In this document: positions 1-9,311 of the stretch, in pieces
How positions within the stretch are numbered: the first letter of the stretch is position 1
Layout: every line of letters begins with the position of its first letter
DNA from: Mycobacterium lehmannii
GTDB taxonomy: Bacteria > Actinomycetota > Actinomycetes > Mycobacteriales > Mycobacteriaceae
Direction: 5' to 3'
DNA: 64,000 nucleotides
Assembly: GCF_002245535.1 (NCBI RefSeq)
Contig: NZ_NKCN01000019.1
Span: forward strand, 1 to 64,000
The notes under the pieces: model-generated
The model's input: the letters and a program-made list of their open reading frames with translations, nothing else
The model's database searches: none
Told to the model about the DNA's origin: nothing
Translations under genes and position numbers: made by a program

Positions 1-458
1 GACGGGTGGAGGCGCGGGCGCCGGGCCAGCCCTACGCTGCCCCTGTGGCCCCGGGCGACCCGCCGCCCGCGCCTCCACCCGTCGGCGCGCCACCGGTGCC
101 CGAGATTGCGAACCCTCAGTACGGGCAGGGTTCGAGTCCGGGTCCGCTGGGCTTCCTCCGCGATGCATGGCGCCAGGCCCAGGACCCGTACGGGTTCGCC
201 GCACTGCCGCCCGGCCAGGCACCGGTCGGGGCGCCGCCACCGCCCGGCGCGGGACCCGCGCCGCAGCTACCGCCGGGATACACCTCGTTGAACGCCCCCG
301 AGTCCAACGGCCCGCCGGTTGCACCGCCTGCCGAAGGCGGTCCACCGCTGCCGCCCGGGTACTACCCGCTGGACGGCCCCCCGCCGCCCGGGTATTACGA
401 CGCTCCCCCGCCGGGTCCGGCGATTCCCCCGGAGGGCCCGATTCCACCGACGCCGTGA
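1..458 (+). CDS. Pro-rich protein, C-terminal part (cut by left edge)
   Basis: The reading frame is open from the left edge to a TGA at 456-458, so only the C-terminus of about 151 residues is visible. It is dominated by proline, glycine and alanine, with repeated PPPG/PPGYY blocks and one non-repetitive stretch (PLGFLRDAWRQAQDPYG). Such tails occur at the C-terminus of several mycobacterial cell-wall proteins, including some Mce-family proteins, but no conserved domain is visible here. I do not assign a function. A GTG at 6 could be read as a start, but the frame is open on both sides of it and it has no ribosome site. Confidence 0.55.
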   Translation, partial: RVEARAPGQPYAAPVAPGDPPPAPPPVGAPPVPEIANPQYGQGSSPGPLGFLRDAWRQAQDPYGFAALPPGQAPVGAPPPPGAGPAPQLPPGYTSLNAPESNGPPVAPPAEGGPPLPPGYYPLDGPPPPGYYDAPPPGPAIPPEGPIPPTP

Positions 459-476
459 TCAGGTGTTCGCCGCGCC

Positions 477-1469
477 CTAGCTGAGGGCGGGAATGACCTG
501 CTGCTCGAACATCTCGATACCCGAGCGGTCGTACGCGGCTTCCGGGAAGTAGAGGATGGCGTACTCGCAGCCCAGCTGCCGCATCTTGTCCAGCTTCTCG
601 ACGACCTGTTCGGGTGTGCCACTTGCTGCTTCGGGAGCGGACGCGGAGTTCAGCATCGCGTCGACCGCCGCCTCGTCGGCCTTGGCGACCTGTCGTGCGC
701 GCAGCCGCGCCACGCGTTCCTTGACGTCGGACTCCGAATCGCCGATCACCGCGTTGAAGTTGGCCGAACGAACGATCGCGTCGTAGTCGGTGCCGACCTC
801 ACCGCAGTGGTCGGCCAGCACCTGTGACTTGTGGGTGAAACCTCCTGGCTCAGAGGTGAAGTTGGTGTACTGGGCGTATTTCGCCGCGATGCGCAGCGTC
901 ACCTTCTCCCCACCGCCGGCGATCCACAGTGGAATCCCGTTCTCCTGCAAGGGTTTCGGCTGTACAATCGCCCCGGCGACCTGGTAGTGCTCGCCGTCGA
1001 AACTCACCTTCCCGTCGCGCCATGCGTCGCGCATGATCTGCACACCCTCGTCGAGGCGCCCCAGCCGCACCCCGGCAGACGGGAATCCGTAACCGTAGGC
1101 ACGCCATTCGTGTTCGTACCAGCCGCCACCGATACCCATCTGGATGCGACCACCGGAGATGATGTCGGCGGTGGCGGCGACCTTGGCCAGATAGACCGGG
1201 TTGCGGTAGCTCATCGCCGTGCACATCTGGCCGAGCTTGATGCGCGACGTCGTCGCGGCGTAGGCGGCCATCAAGGTCCACGCCTCGTGGGTGGCCTCCG
1301 TGGTGGGCACCGGCACGGTGTGGAAGTGGTCGTAGACCCACAGCGAGTCCCACGCGTCGCTGCCGTCGGCATACGCGGCGAGGTCGCGCATCACCGCCCA
1401 CTGCTCGGCGGGAGGAATGTCGATCAAGTCGAGTCGCCAGCCCTGCGGGATGAACAGTCCGAAGCGCAT
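477..1469 (-). CDS. LLM-class (luciferase-like) F420-dependent oxidoreductase
   Basis: A 330-residue TIM-barrel enzyme of the bacterial luciferase-like superfamily. The N-terminus MRFGLFIPQGW and the segment GGRIQMGIGGGWYEHEW at about residues 105-121 are characteristic of the F420-using branch common in mycobacteria. F420 use is inferred from the family and lineage; the substrate cannot be read from sequence. The gene is monocistronic on the minus strand and its end lies 18 nt from the end of the preceding Pro-rich gene. A -10-like TAGAGT (1478-1483) lies 8 nt before the ATG and no Shine-Dalgarno site is evident, so the mRNA is probably leaderless or nearly so. Confidence 0.85.
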   Translation of the reverse strand: MRFGLFIPQGWRLDLIDIPPAEQWAVMRDLAAYADGSDAWDSLWVYDHFHTVPVPTTEATHEAWTLMAAYAATTSRIKLGQMCTAMSYRNPVYLAKVAATADIISGGRIQMGIGGGWYEHEWRAYGYGFPSAGVRLGRLDEGVQIMRDAWRDGKVSFDGEHYQVAGAIVQPKPLQENGIPLWIAGGGEKVTLRIAAKYAQYTNFTSEPGGFTHKSQVLADHCGEVGTDYDAIVRSANFNAVIGDSESDVKERVARLRARQVAKADEAAVDAMLNSASAPEAASGTPEQVVEKLDKMRQLGCEYAILYFPEAAYDRSGIEMFEQQVIPALS

Positions 1470-1782
1470 GGAACCCGACTCTAGGCCTACCGGGCCGCCC
1501 GGGGTCAGCAGGTCGCAGAGCGCGTCGATTCGTAGCGTGCGGACCCCAGACGCGACGTCGTTACCGCATTGCCGCCGCGGCGCGAAAGGTATCAGTTAGC
1601 TCCGCTCACCATGAGTCCCGTACTGGGCGTTAGCCTCTCGCGCCGGAGAACGCGCGGTGCGCGGCATCGACAGAGGGACTCGAGAAGCTCGACACGCTTC
1701 GCTGACCGGCGTTTTCTGTTGTATGGTGTGGCTCACACGGAGCTGATCGTGTGATGTGAGACACAGCAATGAGGAGGCGGTC
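1470..1782. other. Intergenic region with two divergent promoters
   Basis: 313 bases between the LLM oxidoreductase and the small membrane protein. The left end holds the minus-strand -10 TAGAGT (1478-1483). The right end holds a plus-strand -10 candidate TATGGT (1722-1727). A near-palindrome TGTGATGTGAGACACA (1750-1765) resembles a CRP site with one mismatch in the right arm. I see no coding sequence: the overlapping reading frames here lack family similarity and a ribosome site. Confidence 0.4.
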
Positions 1783-1992
1783 GTGGGTCGTGACCCGATT
1801 GACGGGTTCAAGGCGCATCCCGTGCGTCCCGGCGGCGCGGTGCATGTTCGGTGGTTCACTGTCCTGCTGCTGGCGGTCATCGCGATCGCTGCGGTGGCGG
1901 GAATCGTCAGCACGGCGGCGATGGGACAGACTCCAGTCGCGATCGCCATCGGCATCGTCACAATGGCGTTCTTCTCCAGAGTCGGGGCCTGA
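1783..1992 (+). CDS. Small two-helix membrane protein
   Basis: A 69-residue protein beginning MGRDPIDGFKAHPVRPGG, followed by a hydrophobic helix at about residues 24-45 (WFTVLLLAVIAIAAVAGIV) and a second at about 50-64. The GTG start at 1783 is preferred over an in-frame ATG 27 nt upstream because a strong GAGGAGG ribosome site (1771-1777) lies 5 nt before the GTG. The family is not recognised. Its closeness to the PPOX gene (45 nt) does not make an operon certain, because the PPOX gene has its own leaderless-type promoter. Confidence 0.55.
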   Translation: MGRDPIDGFKAHPVRPGGAVHVRWFTVLLLAVIAIAAVAGIVSTAAMGQTPVAIAIGIVTMAFFSRVGA

Positions 1993-2025
1993 GCCGCGAT
2001 TCCGAATTTCGTCGGTGGCCGGCGT

Positions 2026-2031
2026 TAGCCT
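2026..2031 (+). promoter_or_regulatory. -10 element of leaderless promoter for the PPOX gene
   Basis: TAGCCT matches the mycobacterial TANNNT -10 pattern. It is followed by exactly 6 nt and then the ATG at 2038. No Shine-Dalgarno site is present, so transcription is expected to begin at the start codon. Confidence 0.5.
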
Positions 2032-2037
2032 GACGTC

Positions 2038-2463
2038 ATGGCCCTGTCGAAGGACGAACGCGAACGATTTCTGGCTGAGCCCCACGTCGCCGCGTTGTCG
2101 GTCGGTGCGGGTGACAAGCGTGGCCCGCTGACCGTTCCCGTCTGGTACCAGTACGCGCCCGGTGGTGAACCGTGGGTGCTCACCGGGGACGGCTCACGCA
2201 AGCACCGACTCATCGAGAGCCAGGGCGAGTTCACGCTGATGGTCCAGCGCCTCGAGCCGACGGTCCGGTACGTGGCGGTCGACGGCCCGGTCAGCCGCAT
2301 CGAGCCCGGCACCGACGAGCGACTCGTCGAGGTCACCAAACGCTATCTGCCGCCCGAAAAGGTCGATGCGTACCTCGAATACGCCCGCCGCGAGCACGGC
2401 GCCAGCGTGGTGGTTTTCATGAAGCCGCAACACTGGTTGTCGGCTGACCTCGGGGCGTTCTAG
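2038..2463 (+). CDS. Pyridoxamine 5'-phosphate oxidase-fold (FDOR/PPOX) protein
   Basis: A 141-residue split-barrel flavin- or F420-binding protein. LTVPVWYQYAPGGEPWVLTGDGSRKHRLI (about residues 37-65) matches the short PPOX/FDOR proteins abundant in mycobacteria, which reduce small substrates using FMN or F420. Cofactor and substrate are not resolved by the sequence. The ATG sits 6 nt after a TANNNT hexamer, suggesting a leaderless mRNA. The gene converges on the acyl-CoA synthetase and the two stop codons overlap by 4 nt. Confidence 0.8.
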   Translation: MALSKDERERFLAEPHVAALSVGAGDKRGPLTVPVWYQYAPGGEPWVLTGDGSRKHRLIESQGEFTLMVQRLEPTVRYVAVDGPVSRIEPGTDERLVEVTKRYLPPEKVDAYLEYARREHGASVVVFMKPQHWLSADLGAF

Positions 2464-3974
2464 CGCGGCTCGAACAGCGCGGCGACGGCGGGCAGGCTCA
2501 CCTTCAGCGCCGGGTTGCGCGGTAGTTCGTCGACGACCGTGAACGCCACCGGCACGTTGTACACGGGCAGCGAGCGCCGCACCAGGTCGGCAAGTTCGTC
2601 GTCAGAGGGCACCGGCATTCCCGGCGACACCTCGACGGCCGCGACCGGCACCTCGCCCAGGCGCGCGTCGCGCACGCCGACCACGCAGGCGTCGCGGACG
2701 GCGGGATGTGAGATCAGCACGCGCCGAACGGTTTCCGGCAGAACCTTGAAGCCACCGCGGTTGATCGCCCCGTCGGCCCTTCCATGCAGCGTGACGAACC
2801 CGTCGTCGTCCATCGAGGCAATGTCGGTGGTGCGGATCCAGTCCGGCCCGATCGGTGCGACCTTGGCCTCCAGCAGGCCTTGCTCGCCTGCCGCAAGCTT
2901 GCCTCCGGTGTCCGGGTCGACGATGCGCAACTCGACGTCGGGCAGGGCCCTGCCGACGCTATTGCGCTTGGCCGAACCGAAGTCGCGTTGCATCTCCGGA
3001 GTCCATGCGCACAGTGACCCCGCGAATTCCGTTGCGCCGTAGGCAAGCACGATTGGAATGCCGTATTTCGCCTCGAACTCGTCGCGGATCTCTGGGTCCA
3101 GCGGGCCGGACGCGCTGATCAGGAAGTCCAGCGACGCCAGATCTTCCTTCGCGACGTCGGCGTCCAGCAGCATCCGGATGACGGCGGGCTGCACACCCGA
3201 ACGGGTGATGCGATGCCGTTTCACGAGGTCCACGTAGTCCTCGACGTTGAATCGCTCGAGCATCGCGATCCGCCTGCCGTTGTACACACCGGCGATCAGT
3301 TGGCAGACACCGATTCCGCCGAACTGCCAGTAGGCGAGTTCGGGCGGGGCGTCGGCCGGTGCGGTCTCGCCGCTGGTGACGCTGAACACCGTACGCTCGA
3401 GCACCGGGGTCTTGATCGACTGGCGCTTCGGCGGTCCCGTCGTGCCACTCGTCAGAATCTGCAGTGCGACACCGGGTTCGGGCTCAGCATGGGCGCGTCG
3501 CGGGTCCCGGCGTTCCAGCCCGGGCACCGCAGCGACGACCGGTTGGCGCGCCGATATCTCCACGCCCGCGCTGCCTGCCCGCCGAGCCGCGTCGATGACC
3601 GGCGGGGTCCAGTCCTCACCGTCGGCGACGACGGCCGAGAGTCCGAGCGCCTCGATGTCGCGGCCGACGGCCTCGGGCGACTGGAACGAGTAGATCATCG
3701 ACACCGTGCGCCCCGCGGCGAGGAAGCCGATGATCGCCGCGGCGTGCGGGAACCGGTTCCTGACCACCAAACCGACCGGGGCATCGTCGGGCACACCCGC
3801 AGCCCGCAGCGCCTGCGCGATGGCATGGCCGTATGCCGTCACCTCGTCGCCGCTGTACCAGCGCCCCTCGAACTCGATACAGGGATTACCGCCGTAGCGG
3901 GCCAACCCGGCCGCGAACTCGTCGGTGAAGCTTTCCGGCACGGCGTCAATGTAGCGAATCACCCGACCCGTCAA
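2460..3974 (-). CDS. AMP-forming acyl-CoA synthetase (FadD-type)
   Basis: A 504-residue adenylate-forming enzyme expected to activate a carboxylic acid as acyl-AMP and then acyl-CoA. The phosphate-binding loop LTSGTTGPPK lies at residues 174-183, AYGATEFAG follows in the middle, and TTDIASMDDDGFVTLHGR with GGFKVLPETVR marks the hinge and C-terminal subdomain. The C-terminal catalytic lysine is probably in NPALKVSLP. The substrate is unknown. The longest frame starts at a TTG (3974) and a GTG at 3962 is an equally good start. A 16-bp perfect inverted repeat (3980-4025) lies immediately upstream, so this gene may be controlled separately from the fadBA genes. Confidence 0.85.
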   Translation of the reverse strand: MTGRVIRYIDAVPESFTDEFAAGLARYGGNPCIEFEGRWYSGDEVTAYGHAIAQALRAAGVPDDAPVGLVVRNRFPHAAAIIGFLAAGRTVSMIYSFQSPEAVGRDIEALGLSAVVADGEDWTPPVIDAARRAGSAGVEISARQPVVAAVPGLERRDPRRAHAEPEPGVALQILTSGTTGPPKRQSIKTPVLERTVFSVTSGETAPADAPPELAYWQFGGIGVCQLIAGVYNGRRIAMLERFNVEDYVDLVKRHRITRSGVQPAVIRMLLDADVAKEDLASLDFLISASGPLDPEIRDEFEAKYGIPIVLAYGATEFAGSLCAWTPEMQRDFGSAKRNSVGRALPDVELRIVDPDTGGKLAAGEQGLLEAKVAPIGPDWIRTTDIASMDDDGFVTLHGRADGAINRGGFKVLPETVRRVLISHPAVRDACVVGVRDARLGEVPVAAVEVSPGMPVPSDDELADLVRRSLPVYNVPVAFTVVDELPRNPALKVSLPAVAALFEPR

Positions 3975-3979
3975 AGCGG

Positions 3980-4025
3980 CGAGCGCTCACCGTTGAAACG
4001 AAATCCGTACAACGGTGAGCGCTCG
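3980..4025. repeat. 16-bp perfect inverted repeat with 14-nt spacer
   Basis: The arms 3980-3995 (CGAGCGCTCACCGTTG) and 4010-4025 (CAACGGTGAGCGCTCG) are exact reverse complements separated by 14 nt. The element fills the 69-nt gap between fadB and the acyl-CoA synthetase. Each arm contains the self-complementary GAGCGCTC, so it could be a double operator, a hairpin terminator for fadB transcripts, or a copy of a dispersed palindrome. The sequence alone does not decide. Confidence 0.75.
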
Positions 4026-4043
4026 GCCCGATGGAGTTGGACG

Positions 4044-6188
4044 TCAGGTCAGCGACGCCGGCGGGTTGAACCGCTCGCCGTACTTGGCCGCGAGTTCCTT
4101 GGCGCGGGCCACGAAGGCCTCCTTGCCGACGCCGCCAGGCCCCTGGTAGCCGACGATGAACTGCGCCGAACCACCGGTGTAGGGCGGGAAGCCGATACCC
4201 ATGATCGAGCCGATGTTTGCGTCGGCGGTCGAGGTGAGCACGCCCTCGTCGAGGCACTTCTGGGTTTCCAGCGCCTCGGCGAACAGCATGCGATCGATCA
4301 TGTCCTGCAACGGGATCGAGGTGCTGCCCGAGTTGAACGTGTCGGCCAGACCTGGCCACAGCCCGACGCGTTTGCCGTCGGCGTACTCGTAGAAGCCCGC
4401 GCCCTTCAGCCGCGACGGCCGTCCGATCTCGATCATCTTCTCGACGACCGCCTCGGCCGGGTGCGGCTCGTATGTGCCGCCCGTGCTCTCGACGCCCTTG
4501 CGGGTGGCGACGGCGATCTTGTGCATCAGCTCGAGGTTGAGCTCGTCGGACAGCTGCAGCGGCGGCGCCGGGTAGCCCGCCTGCGAGCCGGCCTGCTCGA
4601 TGCTCGCCGCCGCAATGCCCTCACCGAGCATCGCCAGCGCCTCGTTGACGAACGTGCCGATGACGCGGCTGGTGAAGAAGCCGCGGCTGTCGTTCACCAC
4701 GATCGGGGTCTTGCCGATGGCCAGCGTGTAGTCGAACACCCGGGCCAACGCCTCGTCAGAGGTCTTCTCGCCCTTGATGATCTCCACCAGTGGCATCTTG
4801 TCGACCGGCGAGAAGAAGTGGATGCCGATGAAGTCCTCCTGGCGCTTCACGCCGGTCGCCAAACCGGTGATCGGCAGCGTCGAGGTGTTCGATCCCAGCA
4901 GCGCATTGGGCTCGACGATGTCCTCGATCTCCTGGAACACCTTGTGCTTGAGGTCCTGATCTTCGAACACCGCCTCGACGACGAAGTCCACGCCCTTGAG
5001 GTCCTGCGGGTCCGCCGTCGGGGTGATCCGGGCCAGCAGCGCGTCGGAGCGCTCCTGGGTGGTCTTGCCCCGCTCGAGCGCCTTGGCCTCGAGCTTCTCC
5101 GAATAGCCCTTACCCTTCTGGGCGGCTTCGAGGCTGACGTCCTTGAGCACCACGTCGAACCCGGCCTTGGCCGATACATAGGCGATGCCGGCGCCCATCA
5201 TGCCCGCGCCCAGCACGCCGATCTTGTTGATCTTGACGGGCTCGATGCCGTCGGGCCGCGACGCGCCGCCATTGATGGCCTGCAGGTCGAAGAAGAACGC
5301 CTGGATCATGTTCTTGGCCGTCTGGCCGGTGACCAGCTGGGTGAAGTAGCGGCTCTCGATGCGGCTGGCGGTGTCGAAGTCGACCTGCGCACCCTCGACG
5401 GCCGCGTTGAGGATCGCCCGCGGCGCCGGCATCGGCGCACCCTTGAGCTGCTTTTTCAGCAGCGCAGGGAACGAGGGCAGGATGCTGGCCAAGCCAGGCG
5501 ATGTCGGCGTGCCGCCGGGCATCTTGTACCCCTTGGCATCCCAGGGCTGGGTGTGCGCGTCGGGGTTGGCTTTGATCCACGCCTTGGCTGCGGGCACCAA
5601 CTCCTCCACCGTCGGCAGCACCTCGTCGACTAGGCCGAGCTCCTTGGCCTTACCCGGCTTGAACCGGGTGCCCTGGCTCAGCACCTCCATGAAGGCCTTC
5701 TGGATGCCGAACATCCGCACGCTGCGGGCGACACCGCCGCCGCCGGGCAGCAGACCCAGCGTCACCTCGGGGAAGCCGACGACGGCGCCCTTCACATCGG
5801 CGATGATCCGGTGGTGGCAGGCCAGCGCGATCTCCAGGCCGCCACCGAGCGCCGCGCCGTTGATGGCGGCAACGACCGGCTTGCCCAGCGTCTCGAGCTT
5901 GCGCAGGTCGGCTTTGATCGCCTCCGGGGTGGCGAACGCCTCCGCGGCGTCATCGGGGCCGAGGTTGATCATTCCCTTGAGGTCACCACCGGCGAAGAAG
6001 GTCTTCTTCGCGCTGGTGATGACGACGCCGGTGATCGAATCCTTCTCGGCGACAAGGCGTTCGACCGCATTGTGCATGGACTCGGTGTAGTGCTCGTTCA
6101 TCACGTTGGCCGAACCGGTCGGATCATCGAGCGTCAGGGTGACGATGCCGTCGGCATCCTTGTCCCACTGAATGGTGTTCTCTGCCAT
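4044..6188 (-). CDS. fadB: Fatty-acid oxidation multifunctional protein FadB
   Basis: A 714-residue fusion of an enoyl-CoA hydratase and an L-3-hydroxyacyl-CoA dehydrogenase, the alpha chain of a trifunctional beta-oxidation enzyme. The crotonase domain covers about residues 1-200, with catalytic glutamates at E120 (GGGLEIAL) and E141 (FPEVTLG) and an oxyanion loop FFAGGDLKG. The Rossmann NAD site GVLGAGMMGAG is at 324-334, followed by GIHFFSPVDKM with the dehydrogenase histidine. It lies 27 nt downstream of fadA on the same strand with a good ribosome site (AAGGA), so the two form a fadA-fadB operon. It is orthologous by content and position to M. tuberculosis Rv0860. Confidence 0.95.
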   Translation of the reverse strand: MAENTIQWDKDADGIVTLTLDDPTGSANVMNEHYTESMHNAVERLVAEKDSITGVVITSAKKTFFAGGDLKGMINLGPDDAAEAFATPEAIKADLRKLETLGKPVVAAINGAALGGGLEIALACHHRIIADVKGAVVGFPEVTLGLLPGGGGVARSVRMFGIQKAFMEVLSQGTRFKPGKAKELGLVDEVLPTVEELVPAAKAWIKANPDAHTQPWDAKGYKMPGGTPTSPGLASILPSFPALLKKQLKGAPMPAPRAILNAAVEGAQVDFDTASRIESRYFTQLVTGQTAKNMIQAFFFDLQAINGGASRPDGIEPVKINKIGVLGAGMMGAGIAYVSAKAGFDVVLKDVSLEAAQKGKGYSEKLEAKALERGKTTQERSDALLARITPTADPQDLKGVDFVVEAVFEDQDLKHKVFQEIEDIVEPNALLGSNTSTLPITGLATGVKRQEDFIGIHFFSPVDKMPLVEIIKGEKTSDEALARVFDYTLAIGKTPIVVNDSRGFFTSRVIGTFVNEALAMLGEGIAAASIEQAGSQAGYPAPPLQLSDELNLELMHKIAVATRKGVESTGGTYEPHPAEAVVEKMIEIGRPSRLKGAGFYEYADGKRVGLWPGLADTFNSGSTSIPLQDMIDRMLFAEALETQKCLDEGVLTSTADANIGSIMGIGFPPYTGGSAQFIVGYQGPGGVGKEAFVARAKELAAKYGERFNPPASLT

Positions 6189-6215
6189 GTTGTTTCCTTA
6201 AACCTCAGACTCGTG

Positions 6216-7427
<1,212 letters not shown>

Positions 7428-7495
7428 GAAGATAATTCCTGTTCAGATTGGGTTGCGGGATGCCTGTCCATCCGGACGGTAGTCCTCTGTCCCGC

Positions 7496-7501
7496 AGCCT
7501 A
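7496..7501 (-). promoter_or_regulatory. -10 element upstream of fadA
   Basis: On the minus strand this reads TAGGCT, a TANNNT hexamer about 70 nt before the fadA ATG. The inverted repeats at 7512-7533 occupy the spacer and -35 region relative to it. Confidence 0.35.
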
Positions 7502-7511
7502 ACAGCCTCGG

Positions 7512-7533
7512 CCAACCTGTTGGTTGGGCAACC
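7512..7533. promoter_or_regulatory. Candidate operator: overlapping CCAACC/GGTTGG inverted repeats
   Basis: CCAACC-TGTT-GGTTGG (7512-7527) is a perfect 6-bp inverted repeat, and GGTTG-GG-CAACC (7522-7533) is a second one that shares the middle arm. The three half-sites lie between divergent fadA and dapC and cover the fadA promoter. This layout fits a repressor of the TetR type, but no regulator gene is adjacent. Confidence 0.45.
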
Positions 7534-7623
7534 TGGTTCCGCCGAACGTGGGTTACCCGCACACCGAACTCGAAAATTGTGTGTCGGTAACGCACGTTCG
7601 CGCCGGCATTACGCTCGACAACC

Positions 7624-8820
7624 GTGACCGTCGAACGCCTCCAGCCGTACGCGGTGACGATCTTCGCCGAGATGTCGGCGCTCGCTGCGCGCATCGGCGC
7701 GGTCAACCTCGGGCAGGGCTTTCCCGACGAGGACGGCCCGCCAGCGATGCTCGAGATCGCCCAGCGCGCGATCGCCGACGGCACCAACCAGTATCCGCCC
7801 GGCCTCGGTATCGCACCGTTGCGTGAAGCGATCGCCGCCCAGCGCAAGCGCGCGTACGGAACCGAATACGACCCCGACACCGAGGTCCTGGTGACCGTCG
7901 GCGCCACCGAGGCGATCGCGGCCGCGGTCCTCGGGCTCGTCGAACCCGGTTCCGAGGTGCTGCTGATCGAGCCGTTCTACGACTCCTACTCCCCCGTCAT
8001 CGCGATGGCGAGCTGCCAACGACGGGCCGTGCCGATGGTTCAGGACGGCCGCGGCTTCCGCATCGATGTCGATGGGCTGCGAAAGGCCGTCACATCCAAC
8101 ACCAAAGCGCTGATCGTCAACTCGCCGCACAACCCCACCGGAATGGTGGCCGGCGACAACGAAATGCGCACGCTGGCCGAACTGGCCGTCGAGGCCGACC
8201 TGCTCGTGATCACCGACGAGGTCTACGAGCACCTGGTGTACTCCGACTTCCCCGGCCGACAGCATCTGCCGCTGGCCAACTACCCCGGCATGGCCGAGCG
8301 CACGATCACGATCTCGAGCGCGGCCAAAATGTTCAACGTCACCGGCTGGAAGATCGGATGGGCATGCGGCCCAGCCGATCTCATCGCCGGTGTGCGCGCA
8401 GCCAAGCAGTATCTGTCCTACGTCGGCGGCGCACCGTTCCAGCCCGCGGTGGCACACGCCCTGAACAACGAGGACGCGTGGGTCGATTCGCTGCGGGAGT
8501 CCTTGCAGCGCAAACGGGACCGATTGGGTGGGGCGCTGTCCGACCTCGGCTTCGAGGTGCACGAGAGCTTCGGCACCTACTTCCTGTGCGCCGACCCGCG
8601 TCCGCTCGGATTCAGCGACAGCGCCGCGTTCTGCGCCGACCTGCCCCATCGTGCGGGTGTGGCGGCGATTCCGATGTCGGCGTTCTGCGACCCGGGCGCC
8701 GAGCACGCCGGTGCATGGAACCACCTGGTGCGCTTCGCCTTCTGCAAACGCGACGAGACCCTCGACGAGGCGATCCGTCGGCTCGAGGTGCTGCGAACGG
8801 ACGGCCGAGAAACTACGTAA
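7624..8820 (+). CDS. dapC: PLP aminotransferase, probable N-succinyldiaminopimelate aminotransferase
   Basis: A 398-residue fold-type I class I/II aminotransferase. The PLP lysine is K235 in SSAAKMFNVTGWKIGW, and D198/Y201 lie in the DEVY motif that contacts the cofactor. SPHNPTG (168-174) is also typical. Its position beside fadA matches M. tuberculosis Rv0858c, annotated DapC of the lysine/diaminopimelate pathway; the exact substrate is inferred from that orthology. The start is a GTG, with TACGCT (7610-7615) 8 nt upstream. The 3' end overlaps the convergent SRPBCC gene by 8 nt. Confidence 0.85.
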   Translation: MTVERLQPYAVTIFAEMSALAARIGAVNLGQGFPDEDGPPAMLEIAQRAIADGTNQYPPGLGIAPLREAIAAQRKRAYGTEYDPDTEVLVTVGATEAIAAAVLGLVEPGSEVLLIEPFYDSYSPVIAMASCQRRAVPMVQDGRGFRIDVDGLRKAVTSNTKALIVNSPHNPTGMVAGDNEMRTLAELAVEADLLVITDEVYEHLVYSDFPGRQHLPLANYPGMAERTITISSAAKMFNVTGWKIGWACGPADLIAGVRAAKQYLSYVGGAPFQPAVAHALNNEDAWVDSLRESLQRKRDRLGGALSDLGFEVHESFGTYFLCADPRPLGFSDSAAFCADLPHRAGVAAIPMSAFCDPGAEHAGAWNHLVRFAFCKRDETLDEAIRRLEVLRTDGRETT

Positions 8821-9253
8821 CTGCGGCCATCACCCGACGCCGCAGATTCTCGGTCGCGACGTCGAGCACCATCTTTTTGGCGCGGCGAAGCAGGAACTCC
8901 GGAATCGGCGCCGCCAGGTCGATGATGATGTCGAAGCGAACCCGGGTGCGGTCCTCGCCGATGGGGGTGAGGTTGTACTCCCCGTGCTGCCCGCGTTGCT
9001 GCATCGTCGCCTTGGCGTCCCAGACCACCCAGTCCTCACCCCAGTGGTACTCGAGGAACTCCTTGTCGGTGACGCCCATGATTTTGAACGTCGCCTTGAC
9101 GTGATGCGGGCGGCCGTCGGGATGACGGTCGAGCACCTCGGCGTGCTTGTGGACGGGCGACCACGTGGGCACGGCATCGATATCGGCGAGCGCGTCCATG
9201 ATCGCGTCTTTGGGCGCCTCGAAGACCACTTCCCTCGATGCCTGCACAGCCAT
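8813..9253 (-). CDS. SRPBCC (START-like) family protein, copy 1
   Basis: A 146-residue protein of the polyketide cyclase/START-like fold, with a hydrophobic ligand cavity. The start at 9253 (MAVQASREVVFEAPKDAIMDALAD) aligns with the two paralogues at 10402 and 10884. TACGAT lies 7 nt upstream, indicating a leaderless mRNA. All three share REVV...P..I.D...D and a C-terminal (P)IPxFxxxxA segment. M. tuberculosis has related proteins here (Rv0854, Rv0856, Rv0857). The ligand is unknown. A role with the neighbouring acyl-CoA racemase and fad genes is only suggested by position. Confidence 0.85.
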   Translation of the reverse strand: MAVQASREVVFEAPKDAIMDALADIDAVPTWSPVHKHAEVLDRHPDGRPHHVKATFKIMGVTDKEFLEYHWGEDWVVWDAKATMQQRGQHGEYNLTPIGEDRTRVRFDIIIDLAAPIPEFLLRRAKKMVLDVATENLRRRVMAAVT

Positions 9254-9260
9254 GCGGCAA

Positions 9261-9266
9261 ATCGTA
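9261..9266 (-). promoter_or_regulatory. -10 element of leaderless promoter, SRPBCC copy 1
   Basis: The minus strand reads TACGAT, followed by 7 nt and the ATG at 9253. Confidence 0.45.
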
Positions 9267-9311
9267 GCTAACTCCACTGCCTAGCGCATAGGCTTTTCCA
9301 GCAAATTAGTA

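Noticed and set aside
1..458. Assignment of the left-edge fragment to an Mce protein
   Set aside because: Only a Pro/Gly-rich tail is visible; such tails occur in unrelated envelope proteins, so no family was assigned.
1750..1765. A CRP-like palindrome TGTGATGTGAGACACA
   Set aside because: One mismatch in a short degenerate motif with no second site and no strong positional argument, so it is not listed as a site.
3213..5633. A long plus-strand open frame (806 codons) antisense to fadB and the acyl-CoA synthetase
   Set aside because: It is a shadow of the high-GC codon pattern on the other strand; its translation is Arg/Asp/His/Leu-rich with no domain, and the minus-strand genes have clear catalytic motifs.
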